Below the pieces are notes generated by a model that had not been told where the DNA came from, made no database searches, and saw only the letters and a list, made by a program, of their open reading frames with translations. A program made the position numbers and the translations under genes. Positions 47,088 to 57,516 of a stretch of DNA of 63,202 nucleotides are shown here, one piece after another. This DNA comes from Isotricha intestinalis (Eukaryota > Ciliophora > Litostomatea > Vestibuliferida > Isotrichidae): NCBI GenBank assembly GCA_023807065.1, contig JAJJLU010003512.1:1-63202 (forward strand). The letters are read 5' to 3'. Within the stretch, counting starts at the first letter, position 1, and each line of letters begins with the position of its first letter.

Positions 47088-49499
47088 ATGGAAAAAAATC
47101 TAGAAGAAAAGAAAGAAATGACAATAAAAATACAAACAATGGATTCGTCATTTCCAATAACTCTTCCAACAACATCAACAGTTCAACAATTAAAAGATAT
47201 AATATCTTCAAAATATACAATACCTCAAATAAATCAGCGTTTAATATTTCAAGGAAAATTAATGCAAAACCAAAACACATTATCATCCTATAAAATCACA
47301 GATGAATGTGTAATTCATTTAGTGGCAAAATCCTTAGAAGAAACAAATCAAAATAATATAAATAATCAAAATCAATTGAATAATCAAAATCCATTAAATA
47401 ATCAAAATTCAAATAATAATAATAATAATATTAATAATAACAATAATAATCATCCTCAATATGAAGAAATGTTACCAGTAATTCAAATTCCTTTCAGAAG
47501 TACTCGTCGAAGAAGAAGAATAATGATGCCTCATTTTGATATGTCTGAATGTTTCGAAGCATTATATCAAAATATGTTATCAATAAATAATTTATCCAAT
47601 TGTAAAAAAAATTATAATCCAAATACAAACAAAATAGAAGTTTTCGATTTTTCAAAGACAAAATATGAAGTTGGTCAATGGGTAGATGTAAAAGATACAA
47701 TAGAACAATGGTTAGAAGCTCAAGTAATGCAAGTTCAAGATAATAAAGCATATGTTCATTATAATGGTTGGGGAACAAGATGGGATGAATGGATTGAATT
47801 TTCAAGTCCTAGAATGAGAAATTTTAAAGTTTATACTCTTCAAAGTCCTGGAAGTGTTTTTATGAGTCCTTATCCTGGAATACCTTGTGATAGTAATATT
47901 GACCCACAACCTAGAACTATTGATTGCTTTTTTTATTTAGAAAAATGTCAAGAATATTTAAAAGAATTAAATTTAGAAATTGAAAAATTAGTTTTTCTAA
48001 GAAAAAAAAATAAAAATTCACTTTTTAATGATAAAGGAATGAATCCAGATGATAAGGAAATTTTATTCAAAATCACTCAAATTATTCCTTTTATGGATAG
48101 AATTGGAAGAATGTTAAGTGATATTTCTTTACAATTTTCTCATTTGGTTGTTAATCCTAGTTTTTATCCACAAATGATTTTAGGGTATAAAAGAGAGGAA
48201 ATGTTTAAAGGAAAGGATGAAAAGAAAAAAGTTGTAACTGAAGTTAGTCAAACTAATGATTCTTTTCCTATTAGAAGAAATCCTAATGCTTTTGATAATA
48301 TTTTAGATAAAAAAGGAAGTGATGGGAATGATGATAGTGATGGTAAAAATAAGAAAAATAATGATAACAACAGGAAGAAAGAGGATAAAGATGGCAAAGA
48401 TGTTATAAATGAAATAGAAAATAAAGAAATAAAAATTGAAAATAAAGAAATAAAAACAGAGTTAAAACAAGAAAATATTGAAATTAAAAGTGAAAATAAA
48501 GAAATAAAAACAGAGTTAAAACAAGAAAATCAAGAAATTAAAGATATAAATAAGGAAGTAAAAAAAGAGATAAAAGAAGATAATAAAGAAATAAAACAAG
48601 AAATAAAAAATGAAATAAAAAAAAATGAAAATTCTGAAAAAAAATTAGAAAAAGAACAAAACATAGAAAATAAAGACTCAAAGCTAATTAAAAAACAAAC
48701 AAATGAAGAAGAAACGGAAATAACAACAACTCCTAAAAAAGAAGAAAATATGAATAAAGATGAATCATTGACTAAAGAAAAAACTAAAAATGAAAATCAA
48801 GAAAATAATAATTCAGAAGAAGAATCAAATTCCCAAGAAATAAATCAACATGTTCAATCAGAGCCAAATGAATTAGAGCGTAATCGTCAAATAATAGAAA
48901 ATTATCATTTTGAAAGAAATAATCATAATAGACCTCATTCTCAATCATTTAATGGAACAAGAACAAGTCTAAGACAAGAACAAATAATTCAACCTCAAAA
49001 TCCTATTTTTATTCAAACTAATTTAGGTTATAATTTAAGTTCTTCTTCTAGTGAATTACCTTTTATTCAAAGAATTATTACGTCTTATACTGTTAATGAT
49101 AGAATTGTTGGTCCTTCTTCTCATATTGCACAATTAATTTCTAATCAAAATTTATTTCCTAAAGTTAATTTGCAAGTTCCTGGTTTATTATCACCTGGAG
49201 AAGTTATGATGATGACTGGTTATACTCCTTATTCTGAACCTAATTTTGATATTTATGTTCATACTATTATTTCCAATCCTAGAAATAATGATAATAATAA
49301 TAATCAAAATAATAATAATAATAATCAAAATAGTAATAATCTAAATAGCAATAATAACCAAAATAATAATAATAACCAAAATAATAATAATAGTCAAAAT
49401 AATAATATCAATCTAAATAATAATAGTAATCAAAAAGAGTTTTTGGAAAAAGGAGTTCAAACTGAGGAAATTAAGGAAAAAACTATTGAAGATAAATAA
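47088..49499 (+). CDS. Ubiquitin-like and Tudor-knot domain protein
   Basis: An 803-residue intronless protein. Residues 9-78 form a ubiquitin-like domain (MTIKIQTMDSSFPITLPTTS with TVQQLKDIISSKYTIP, then QRLIFQGKLMQNQNTLSSYK), of the BAG6/ubiquilin type and without a C-terminal Gly-Gly. Residues 193-245 are a Tudor-knot/chromo-barrel domain: VGQWVDVKDTIEQWLEAQVM, NKAYVHYNGWGTRWDEWIEF. A helical region follows, then a Lys/Glu repeat at about 440-530 (ENKEIKTELKQENIEIK, repeated), Pro/Asn/Ser segments, and an Asn-run tail ending in acidic residues. Ubl proteins usually bind the proteasome or chaperones; Tudor-knots read RNA or methyl-lysine. The combination is unusual, and no family name is claimed. 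Confidence 0.75.
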   Translation: MEKNLEEKKEMTIKIQTMDSSFPITLPTTSTVQQLKDIISSKYTIPQINQRLIFQGKLMQNQNTLSSYKITDECVIHLVAKSLEETNQNNINNQNQLNNQNPLNNQNSNNNNNNINNNNNNHPQYEEMLPVIQIPFRSTRRRRRIMMPHFDMSECFEALYQNMLSINNLSNCKKNYNPNTNKIEVFDFSKTKYEVGQWVDVKDTIEQWLEAQVMQVQDNKAYVHYNGWGTRWDEWIEFSSPRMRNFKVYTLQSPGSVFMSPYPGIPCDSNIDPQPRTIDCFFYLEKCQEYLKELNLEIEKLVFLRKKNKNSLFNDKGMNPDDKEILFKITQIIPFMDRIGRMLSDISLQFSHLVVNPSFYPQMILGYKREEMFKGKDEKKKVVTEVSQTNDSFPIRRNPNAFDNILDKKGSDGNDDSDGKNKKNNDNNRKKEDKDGKDVINEIENKEIKIENKEIKTELKQENIEIKSENKEIKTELKQENQEIKDINKEVKKEIKEDNKEIKQEIKNEIKKNENSEKKLEKEQNIENKDSKLIKKQTNEEETEITTTPKKEENMNKDESLTKEKTKNENQENNNSEEESNSQEINQHVQSEPNELERNRQIIENYHFERNNHNRPHSQSFNGTRTSLRQEQIIQPQNPIFIQTNLGYNLSSSSSELPFIQRIITSYTVNDRIVGPSSHIAQLISNQNLFPKVNLQVPGLLSPGEVMMMTGYTPYSEPNFDIYVHTIISNPRNNDNNNNQNNNNNNQNSNNLNSNNNQNNNNNQNNNNSQNNNINLNNNSNQKEFLEKGVQTEEIKEKTIEDK
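49282..49440 (+). repeat. AAT/CAA trinucleotide run coding poly-Asn/Gln
   Basis: A tract of AAT with interspersed CAA and AGT codons, giving runs of Asn and Gln near the protein's end. It is a low-complexity tract of the kind common in AT-rich protists, prone to length change. Confidence 0.8.
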
Positions 49500-49731
49500 T
49501 TATATTCATGAAAAATATATTAATTCAATGAATTTTTTTATTATTATTATTAAATATATATTTTAAATTAATATATAATATCATTTTAAAAAAAAAATAT
49601 TAATCAAAAAATAACCAAAAAAAATAATAAATAATAAATTATTTTTATTCATCTCAAAAAAATAATTTTTGATTTTCAAAAAAAAAAATATATAAAAAAG
49701 AAAAAATAAATCACTTTTAAAAGGAAAAAAA

Positions 49732-52700
49732 ATGTTAGAAAACCCAAAGGAAGAAGAATCAGATATAAAATCTAATAAAAATATAGAAGGAGATACAAAA
49801 TCAAAAAGAACAAGTACAGTAATTAAAAATTCAGATGGAACAACTACAGTAACAGACATAGTAACAAAAATAAAACCATTAAATGAAATTAAAATGGATC
49901 CTAACGCTGAAATTCAATCATTTAAAGTAGAAGCAACTTCAGAAGATACAAGATATATTAATGCATTATATTTAAAAAAAGAAGTTGCCATTATTGAAGG
50001 AAATAATAATTTAATTTGTATTATTCCATTAAATTCCCTTAAAAAGATATTTCAATTATTTGATGAAACTATTGAAATGTCTTTTGACAGAGTTTCTTAT
50101 GGAATTTATTCCACTGAAGAAATTATTCAATTTAAACAAATGGTTCATTATCATAATAATGAATTTAAAAATGAAAATGAGAAAAGATATTTGGAATATA
50201 ATTTAGAATATGCTAAAAAATTAAGAAAAGGAAATTTAAATGAAGAACAATTAAATAATGCTTTTTTATTTTATCAAAAATTAAAAAATAGTCAAAATGA
50301 ACATTTAAATAAAAGTGAAAAAAAGTTGAATGATGATAATATTGATTTAAAAGGAAAAAATAAATCTGATGAATCTAATAAAAAAAAAAATGATGATGAA
50401 GAAAATTTAAAGTTAAATAAAATAAAGAAAGAAGAAGAGTTAATATTAGAAAAATCAGATGAAGAAAAAAAGAAGTTAAAATTAAAATTAGAAGAAGAAC
50501 AAAAGAAAAAAGAAGAAGAAGAAAAAAAATTACTTGAATTAAAAAAGAAAAAAGAACAAGATGAAATTGCTAAAAAATTAATATTTCTTCAGGAACAAAT
50601 AACATCTAAACAAGAAAAAGAAAAATCAAAAGAAATATCAAATGAAAAATTAAAACCAAGTGAAAAATTAAAATTAAATGAAAAACCAAAATCAAGTGAA
50701 ATTGCAAGTGAAAAATCAAGTGAAAAATTAAGTGAAAAATTAAGAGAAAAATCAAAAGAAAAAGATGAATATGATGAAAAATTAATAATGACATCATCAT
50801 TACCATCAGATTTATATTCAAATAAATCAGGAGATTTTATCCAAAATAAATCAAATATTAAAAATAATAATGAAGATAAAAGTAATACATTAGAAAATGC
50901 AATGAAAATAAATACAACAAAATCAGGAATTCCTCTTCCCGTGGAAAATAAAAAAAATGTAAAAGCAAATATATTAGTAAGCAATATTGAACCTGAATTT
51001 GAAAATGAAAAAAAAATAAAAAAACCCCAAAAAAAACAAATAAAAAAACCTGAAATAAAAAATAATGATAATTCTCCAATCAATAAAAATGTTGAAAATA
51101 ATAAAAGTCAAGAACCAAAAAAGCAAAAGAAAAAAGTGATAAAAAAAGTAATAAAAAAAGTACAGAAACATTCATCAAATTCAAATTACATAAGTGATTT
51201 AGTATCATTTACTGGACCTCAATTAGAGAATAAACAAATATATACAGAAAATCCAAAAACAACTCTTCAATATAATATATCTCATTCAGGATATAAACCT
51301 AACAAGTACAACAATAATCAACAATGTATGATTTGTAAAGGATTACCAGTTCGTCCTCAGGAATGTATAAATTGTCATAGACAAATATGTACTTTATGTA
51401 CTTATGAATTAGAAAAAAGTGGTTTTTGTGATATTTGTAATGGTAGAATTGAACCTATTAATAGGAATAATAATAATAATAACATTAGATTTGAAAGTAA
51501 CATCACTAAATTTCAACCTAAAAATAATTTATATTATGGAAATGAGAATACATATAACACCATGAACACAAAGGAATTTTATGAACAAAATAAAGATAGA
51601 TTTATGAATGATACTTGGAAAGATGATAAAAATAATTATAATAGTAAAAATACTAATAATACTAATTATAAAAGTAATTTAAATTTAGAGTTTTGTGAAT
51701 GTGATTTATGTGGAAAAAGTTTTCCAAATGAAAATGAAAAAATAAATCATATGAATGAAGCTCATAATGATAAGAATATTAATTTCAATAAAAATAATTT
51801 TAAAAGATTACTTAATAATAAATCAAATCAAAAAGGAATAAGGCAACAAAGTGTTGGAGCCATAAATTTATATATTTGTAAATATTGTAATAAAACTTTT
51901 GGAAATAAAGCAACAAGAGCTGCACATATTAAAAATATTCATGGAGAAGATGATGATGAGGATAATAATGATGAAAATATTAATAAAAATAATCAAAGGA
52001 AATTAAATAAAAATAGAAGTGATTTAAGTATTGATTTTAAAAATAATACTTATGAAAAAAGAAGAAAAAGATTAGATTCTTGGTTTGAAAGATATCCTTG
52101 TGAAAATTGTTCTCAAATATTTGATAATTTAAATTCATTAGAATATCATATGAAAAATATACATAAGAAGAATTTAGATGAGAAGAATTATTTAAAAAAT
52201 TCAATGGAAAAAGGGATTAACAACAATTCAACAGAAATAAACAAAAATTTAGATTATTTTCCTTGTGATTATTGTAGTAAAGTATATAATAACATAAAAG
52301 AATTAAAGGAACATACCAGAGATAAACATAATAAAATATTTGATGAACAAAAATACCTTACAAAATTAAATGAAATAAATACTGGAAAAACCCAAGAACA
52401 ATATCCTGAAAAATATCCTTGTGAATATTGTAATAAAACATATAACAATTTAAATAATTTAATCCATCATAATAACATTGATCATAACATTGAAATTAAT
52501 AAAGATGAATATTTAAATAAATTAAATTCTAAAAATAACCTAAATGATAATTATACTAATTTAAAAAAAGGATGTTTAAATAATTATTATCCATGTCAAT
52601 ATTGTAATAAAGTTTATAATAATTTCAATACATTATCAAATCATGTTAAAAATGATCATGGTAAATCTATAAATAGTCAAAATAGTACTCCAAAAACTAA

Positions 52701-54156
52701 TAAAAATCAAAATCAAATTGTAATAAAGCCAAATGAACATTATTGCAGATATTGTTTAAAAAAATTCCCCTCAATAATACAAAGAGATAATCATATATCT
52801 GCAATTCATAAAATTACACCTTTTGAAGAAGATAAATATAGACCTTTAAATTATTCAAAAGATATTGATAGAAATTCAAATAATAATCACTTTTGCAGAC
52901 ATTGTGGTAAAAATTTTCTTTTAAAAGATGAAAGAGATTTACATTTAAAAAACAGTCATTTAATTAATGAAGATGTTATTAATCAAAATGTTCAATATAT
53001 ATTAGATAAAAAAAAAGATAATATTGATGAAGATGAAATGTATTATAATAATAGAAGAAGATATGATTTAGAATGTAAATATTGTCTTCGTCCTTTCAAT
53101 AGTTTAAAGTATTTATATCAACATATGTATGAAATGCATCATATTCCCATTAATAAAAATGAGGAAAATATTCCTTCAAATTTAGAAAAAGAATTTGAAT
53201 GTAAATATTGTAATAAAACTTATAATAATTTAAAGTCAATAAATTACCATTTGATTTCTGCTCATCACATAAATGAAAATTTATCAGAAAATGAAATTCA
53301 TAAATCAAATCATATTAAATTAAAAACAAAAAATTTAGATGATTATTTTTATTGTGATAATTGTGGACAAGTTTTTAATTATAGGCCAAACTATATAAGT
53401 CATTTAAAAGAGATTCATGGAATATCTAAAATAAATAATAGTAATTCTAAGATATCATATAAATCTGATGAAGAAGGAAATTATGATTCAATAAAAAAGA
53501 AATTAAACGATAATGAATATGAAAGAAATAAATTAAATCTTACTTTTAAAAATGGAAAATATGAATGTAATTATTGTAAAAAAAATTATCCAAATTATGA
53601 AAAGTGTGAAAAACATATTAAAAGACATCATTATTATCCTGATTATTATCCTCAAAATCCAACATCTGTAATACAAGGAATAAAAGTTAAGAAAGGACAA
53701 TTTGAATGTGATTTTTGTGGTATAATATATAATTACTATAATGATTGTGTTCGACATATTTCTCGACATCATTTAAACGATACTAACAAAATAGAAGAAA
53801 TTCCACATAATTTAATTCAGGGTTGTAATTATATTAATGGTAAATTCGATTGTAATTTTTGTAATAAAAGTTATGTTCTTTATAAAGATTGTGAGAAACA
53901 TATTATTAAACATCATTTGAATAATAAAAATGATAATGATAATTTAAATAATAATAATTATGGTGTCAATTATAATTTTTCAAGAGTTAAAAGAAGTGAA
54001 TATAATTGCTTTTTCTGTAAACAAATATTAAAATCTAAAAGTTTATATATTAGTCATTTAAGAGATTATCATAAAATAGAATTTGAAGATAATGTTCATT
54101 TATATGATAGTTGTGATAAAACTTCTTATAGAATTCAAACTGAATTTTTGAAATGA
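49732..54156 (+). CDS. Fifteen-finger C2H2 protein with a RING-like cluster
   Basis: A 1474-residue intronless protein. Residues 60-180 hold a small folded region of unknown type (IPLNSLKKIFQLFDETIEMS). Residues 190-480 are a Lys/Glu coiled coil and disordered stretch. At about 531-575 lies a RING/zinc-ribbon-like cluster, CMICKGLPVRPQECINCHRQ then ICTLCTYELEKSGFCDICNG. From about 654 to 1455 there are fifteen C2H2 fingers of the form C-x2-C-x12-H-x4-H, with the rare repeated cores YPCEYCNKTYNN, YPCQYCNKVYNN, FECKYCNKTYNN. Linkers are long, unlike the TGEKP type, so each finger may act independently. It ends with TGA. DNA, RNA or protein binding cannot be distinguished. No named family. Confidence 0.8.
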   Translation: MLENPKEEESDIKSNKNIEGDTKSKRTSTVIKNSDGTTTVTDIVTKIKPLNEIKMDPNAEIQSFKVEATSEDTRYINALYLKKEVAIIEGNNNLICIIPLNSLKKIFQLFDETIEMSFDRVSYGIYSTEEIIQFKQMVHYHNNEFKNENEKRYLEYNLEYAKKLRKGNLNEEQLNNAFLFYQKLKNSQNEHLNKSEKKLNDDNIDLKGKNKSDESNKKKNDDEENLKLNKIKKEEELILEKSDEEKKKLKLKLEEEQKKKEEEEKKLLELKKKKEQDEIAKKLIFLQEQITSKQEKEKSKEISNEKLKPSEKLKLNEKPKSSEIASEKSSEKLSEKLREKSKEKDEYDEKLIMTSSLPSDLYSNKSGDFIQNKSNIKNNNEDKSNTLENAMKINTTKSGIPLPVENKKNVKANILVSNIEPEFENEKKIKKPQKKQIKKPEIKNNDNSPINKNVENNKSQEPKKQKKKVIKKVIKKVQKHSSNSNYISDLVSFTGPQLENKQIYTENPKTTLQYNISHSGYKPNKYNNNQQCMICKGLPVRPQECINCHRQICTLCTYELEKSGFCDICNGRIEPINRNNNNNNIRFESNITKFQPKNNLYYGNENTYNTMNTKEFYEQNKDRFMNDTWKDDKNNYNSKNTNNTNYKSNLNLEFCECDLCGKSFPNENEKINHMNEAHNDKNINFNKNNFKRLLNNKSNQKGIRQQSVGAINLYICKYCNKTFGNKATRAAHIKNIHGEDDDEDNNDENINKNNQRKLNKNRSDLSIDFKNNTYEKRRKRLDSWFERYPCENCSQIFDNLNSLEYHMKNIHKKNLDEKNYLKNSMEKGINNNSTEINKNLDYFPCDYCSKVYNNIKELKEHTRDKHNKIFDEQKYLTKLNEINTGKTQEQYPEKYPCEYCNKTYNNLNNLIHHNNIDHNIEINKDEYLNKLNSKNNLNDNYTNLKKGCLNNYYPCQYCNKVYNNFNTLSNHVKNDHGKSINSQNSTPKTNKNQNQIVIKPNEHYCRYCLKKFPSIIQRDNHISAIHKITPFEEDKYRPLNYSKDIDRNSNNNHFCRHCGKNFLLKDERDLHLKNSHLINEDVINQNVQYILDKKKDNIDEDEMYYNNRRRYDLECKYCLRPFNSLKYLYQHMYEMHHIPINKNEENIPSNLEKEFECKYCNKTYNNLKSINYHLISAHHINENLSENEIHKSNHIKLKTKNLDDYFYCDNCGQVFNYRPNYISHLKEIHGISKINNSNSKISYKSDEEGNYDSIKKKLNDNEYERNKLNLTFKNGKYECNYCKKNYPNYEKCEKHIKRHHYYPDYYPQNPTSVIQGIKVKKGQFECDFCGIIYNYYNDCVRHISRHHLNDTNKIEEIPHNLIQGCNYINGKFDCNFCNKSYVLYKDCEKHIIKHHLNNKNDNDNLNNNNYGVNYNFSRVKRSEYNCFFCKQILKSKSLYISHLRDYHKIEFEDNVHLYDSCDKTSYRIQTEFLK

Positions 54157-54266
54157 GATTTTTTTAATTTTTAATTAATATACTATAAATTAATTATTAA
54201 AATAATTTTTTTTTCATTTTATAAAAATTATAAATAATATTATTATATTAATATATTTTTGAACTA

Positions 54267-56669
54267 TTATTTTTTTAATTGATAAAGAAATTTTTCTTTC
54301 TTTTTAAAATTATTTATATCTTTATCTAATATCGAAATAATATTATTATTTATATTTGAAACATTTTTAATATTTTTTTCAAATTTTTCTAAATAAAAAT
54401 CTTTTTCTTTAACGCCATCTTTTTTAGTTTTATAATTATTAGTATGAAGTAATTTTGTGAATTGTTCATTTCTCATAATTTCAATATTTTTATCTAAAAC
54501 CTTCAATAATTCTATTTTTTTTGGATTTAATCCAGCAATTAAATTCTCTTGTAATTGACTTTTTTGAAGATTTAACTTATCTATTTCATCGACTTTATTT
54601 TGAGATGAAGGGGCAAATAATAATTTTGCTTTTTTAAACTTTTTATATATTTTTTCTTTTATCAAATTAAAAGAAAAATTTGCTTTATTTATTCCTTTTA
54701 CAGTGTAATCATTTTCTTTTTCTACATCTTTTAAAATTCTACTTTCAACTTTTTTTAAATATAATATATTTTTTTGAAATTTTATTTCTCTATTATTCAT
54801 TTTCTCAAGATATTCTATTTTTCTCTTAAAAGTCTTATTAAAAATAAATGATTGATTTAAAGGATATCTTTCAATTTGTTTAGGAGAATAATATTTAATA
54901 ATTTTATTCTTCTTTTTTGAATTTAAAATTGTATTTTTATTTTTCGTAGATTCACTTTTTTCAAGTTTTTCAAATTGATAAGTCCCTTTACTTATATTTA
55001 ATCTTCTTGAAGATAACTCTTTTGTTGAAATTGAATTAGAAGATTTTTCTAATTTTTCAGATTTTTCATTTATATGTTTTTTCTTTTTCAAAAAATATAC
55101 ATCTGATTTTTTTTTATTATAACTTCTCATTGATTTTTGACTATTTATTGGAGTTAGCATTTTATAATAATTATTATTTAAAGATATATTTTGACTATTA
55201 CTGAAATTTTGTTCAATATTTTGTTTTAAAGTTTTTTTTTTTCTTTCTAATACATGCTTTTTATCAATCACTAAATTCCTATTATATCTTTCTAATTTGT
55301 CAAAATTGTCTTTATTACAATTATTAAAGTTTAAATCTTTAGTATTATTAATAAACTTTTGGTAATCTTGTGATAAAAGATCATTATATAATATAACATT
55401 ATCAATCATTTTTATTATTGAAGAAGATGGAAAATTTTTTTTTTCTTTTTCAGATTTTAGAGAGCCAAAATTATATGATGATATTGTAACTGGTGCATTA
55501 GATTGAAGAAATTGAATTTTTTTTTCCAAATAATTTGGAAAAGAAAATTTATCAACATCATACAACAAACCTGAAGAAATTTTATTTAATTGTTTTAATC
55601 TTTCAAAATCTAATCTTTTTTTTTTATTTTCCTTCTCAAGTTTTTCTTGTTCTGAAGCTCTATTTCTAATTTTTTCCATGAGCAAACCATATAATTTAAA
55701 AGCTAAAATTTCTGTTCCTTGAATAATTTCAAATAATTTGGAATTTGATTGATGATAAAATTTTGTAATAAACCAAGCAGCTTGTTTATAGCAATCAATA
55801 GCTTTTGATAAATTCCCTAAATTTTCATAACAAATTCCCGAAAAATATAAACTTAAGTTAATATTTTGAAATATTTCTCTAAAATTATTCCTAATTTTAT
55901 AAGGCATAGTATTTAAATTGATTCCTTTATCTAGAGTATTTCTAATGAATAATTCTTTAATACATAATTTTAAACATAGAAAAATATAATCAATTGCTTT
56001 ATAATAACAATTATCTTCAATTAATAATGTAGATAATAATATTAAAATTTTTTGATATACTTGAAAAGTATATGGATCTTTACATTTTTCAATATATGTT
56101 TTTAACATTGAATGGCTTATTGATAAATAAGAAGATGCATCTTGTGTTTGATTTTTTATTTTATGAAATTTTGCTATTAAATATAAACCTTCACAATAAT
56201 TTTGAATTAAAATCTCTTTTATTGTTTCATTTGCATCTTCGAAATAAAAAACTTGAATTATTTCTTTAAAATATTTTATCATTTTTTGAAACATTTTTTC
56301 TAAAGATGTACTTATTTTCATTGTGGGTGAGTATTCAATGATTTTATTTCTATATTTATATTTTGATAATTCATTTTTTATAATTTTAAAAAAACATTTT
56401 AATTTTATATCAAAAAATAAATAATTAAATGAATGATCATCTAATGATTTTTCTTTTAATTCTATAAATTTTATAGTTTCATTATATTGTTTTGAAATTA
56501 AATATAAGTTTATTTTTTCTAATATTAATTCATCATCAAAATCGGATTCTTTTGTTCCTTGATTTGTTTTTAATCTTTGTGCTAAGTTACTAATATTAAC
56601 TGAATTTGTAAATTCATAATTTAAAGTTAAATCTGAATCGGTATCAATATTTTTATTCATTTCATTCAT
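54267..56669 (-). CDS. TPR-like helical protein, unknown function
   Basis: An 800-residue intronless protein. Residues 40-350 are paired helices of TPR type, clearest at LYFSGICYENLGNLSKAIDCYKQAAWFI (about 280-307) and LYLIAKFHKIKNQTQDASSYLSISHSML (about 175-200). A coiled-coil helix follows (NRASEQEKLEKENKKKRLDF, near 350) and the C-terminal half is Lys/Ser/Asn-rich with scattered helices. TPRs mediate protein contacts; the sequence has the look of ciliate TPR scaffolds, but the partner is unknown. It is convergent with the C2H2 gene across 111 bp. Confidence 0.7.
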   Translation of the reverse strand: MNEMNKNIDTDSDLTLNYEFTNSVNISNLAQRLKTNQGTKESDFDDELILEKINLYLISKQYNETIKFIELKEKSLDDHSFNYLFFDIKLKCFFKIIKNELSKYKYRNKIIEYSPTMKISTSLEKMFQKMIKYFKEIIQVFYFEDANETIKEILIQNYCEGLYLIAKFHKIKNQTQDASSYLSISHSMLKTYIEKCKDPYTFQVYQKILILLSTLLIEDNCYYKAIDYIFLCLKLCIKELFIRNTLDKGINLNTMPYKIRNNFREIFQNINLSLYFSGICYENLGNLSKAIDCYKQAAWFITKFYHQSNSKLFEIIQGTEILAFKLYGLLMEKIRNRASEQEKLEKENKKKRLDFERLKQLNKISSGLLYDVDKFSFPNYLEKKIQFLQSNAPVTISSYNFGSLKSEKEKKNFPSSSIIKMIDNVILYNDLLSQDYQKFINNTKDLNFNNCNKDNFDKLERYNRNLVIDKKHVLERKKKTLKQNIEQNFSNSQNISLNNNYYKMLTPINSQKSMRSYNKKKSDVYFLKKKKHINEKSEKLEKSSNSISTKELSSRRLNISKGTYQFEKLEKSESTKNKNTILNSKKKNKIIKYYSPKQIERYPLNQSFIFNKTFKRKIEYLEKMNNREIKFQKNILYLKKVESRILKDVEKENDYTVKGINKANFSFNLIKEKIYKKFKKAKLLFAPSSQNKVDEIDKLNLQKSQLQENLIAGLNPKKIELLKVLDKNIEIMRNEQFTKLLHTNNYKTKKDGVKEKDFYLEKFEKNIKNVSNINNNIISILDKDINNFKKKEKFLYQLKK

Positions 56670-57516
56670 TAACTAAAAATTTTTTATATAATTTCCTTTT
56701 ATTCTTTTATTCAAATAATTAATTAAATATTTTTATATATTTTCAATTAAAAACATTTATAAAATAAAATATAGTTTTTCATTTGAATTTCTAAACAACA
56801 AAATTTTTTGATAATATTTTGAGAAAAATATAAAACTTGAAAACATTGAATTTAAAAATATTATTATTTTAATTTTAGGTGATTATATTTAAATATTACA
56901 ATATAAATATAATTTTAAAAGGTAATTCCAAGGAAAAAAAGAAAATAATTTGAATTTTGAAAATAGATTATTCTTTGAATAAAATTGTAGCAATAAAAAA
57001 AAATAATAAATACAGGGATATATATAATAAAAAGCTATTGATGAAATATATGAAATAATATTTTTTATTGATTATTTATTTTAATTTGTTCGTTCTTCTC
57101 TTGTATAATGAAAGGATCAAAGAAATAATGAAAAATTTTTTTATAAATTATTATTTTAATTCAATTTATTTTATGTATTTTATTTTGTTCTATAGTAAAT
57201 AAATAAATTGTAATATATAATTTTAATATTGATTTTGTTATTTGTGTTTTTTAAAGTGTGATTATCAAGAATCATTTTTTTTATTTTAATAGGAAGGATT
57301 TTTAATTCTTTTTCAAATCGAAAATTTGTTAATTTTAAAAAGAATTTGTTTTTTTTATAATAATTATATTTATTTATTTTTTATTTTTTCATTTTTAAAA
57401 CTTCAGATATAAATTACAATTATTCATTCAAAGAAATAATAGAATATAAATCTCAAAAAAAAAACTTTTTAAAAAAATAATCTTAAATTTAAAATTATTT
57501 TTTATATAATAAAAAA
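56670..57516. other. Intergenic, 847 bp, no gene seen
   Basis: AT-rich spacer between the divergent TPR and PKG genes. A 24-codon run at about 56981-57054 reads KIVAIKKNNKYRDIYNKK, reminiscent of a kinase VAIKK segment, but is short and ends in TAA. The last 200 bp before the PKG start are A/T-only homopolymers. Confidence 0.5.
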
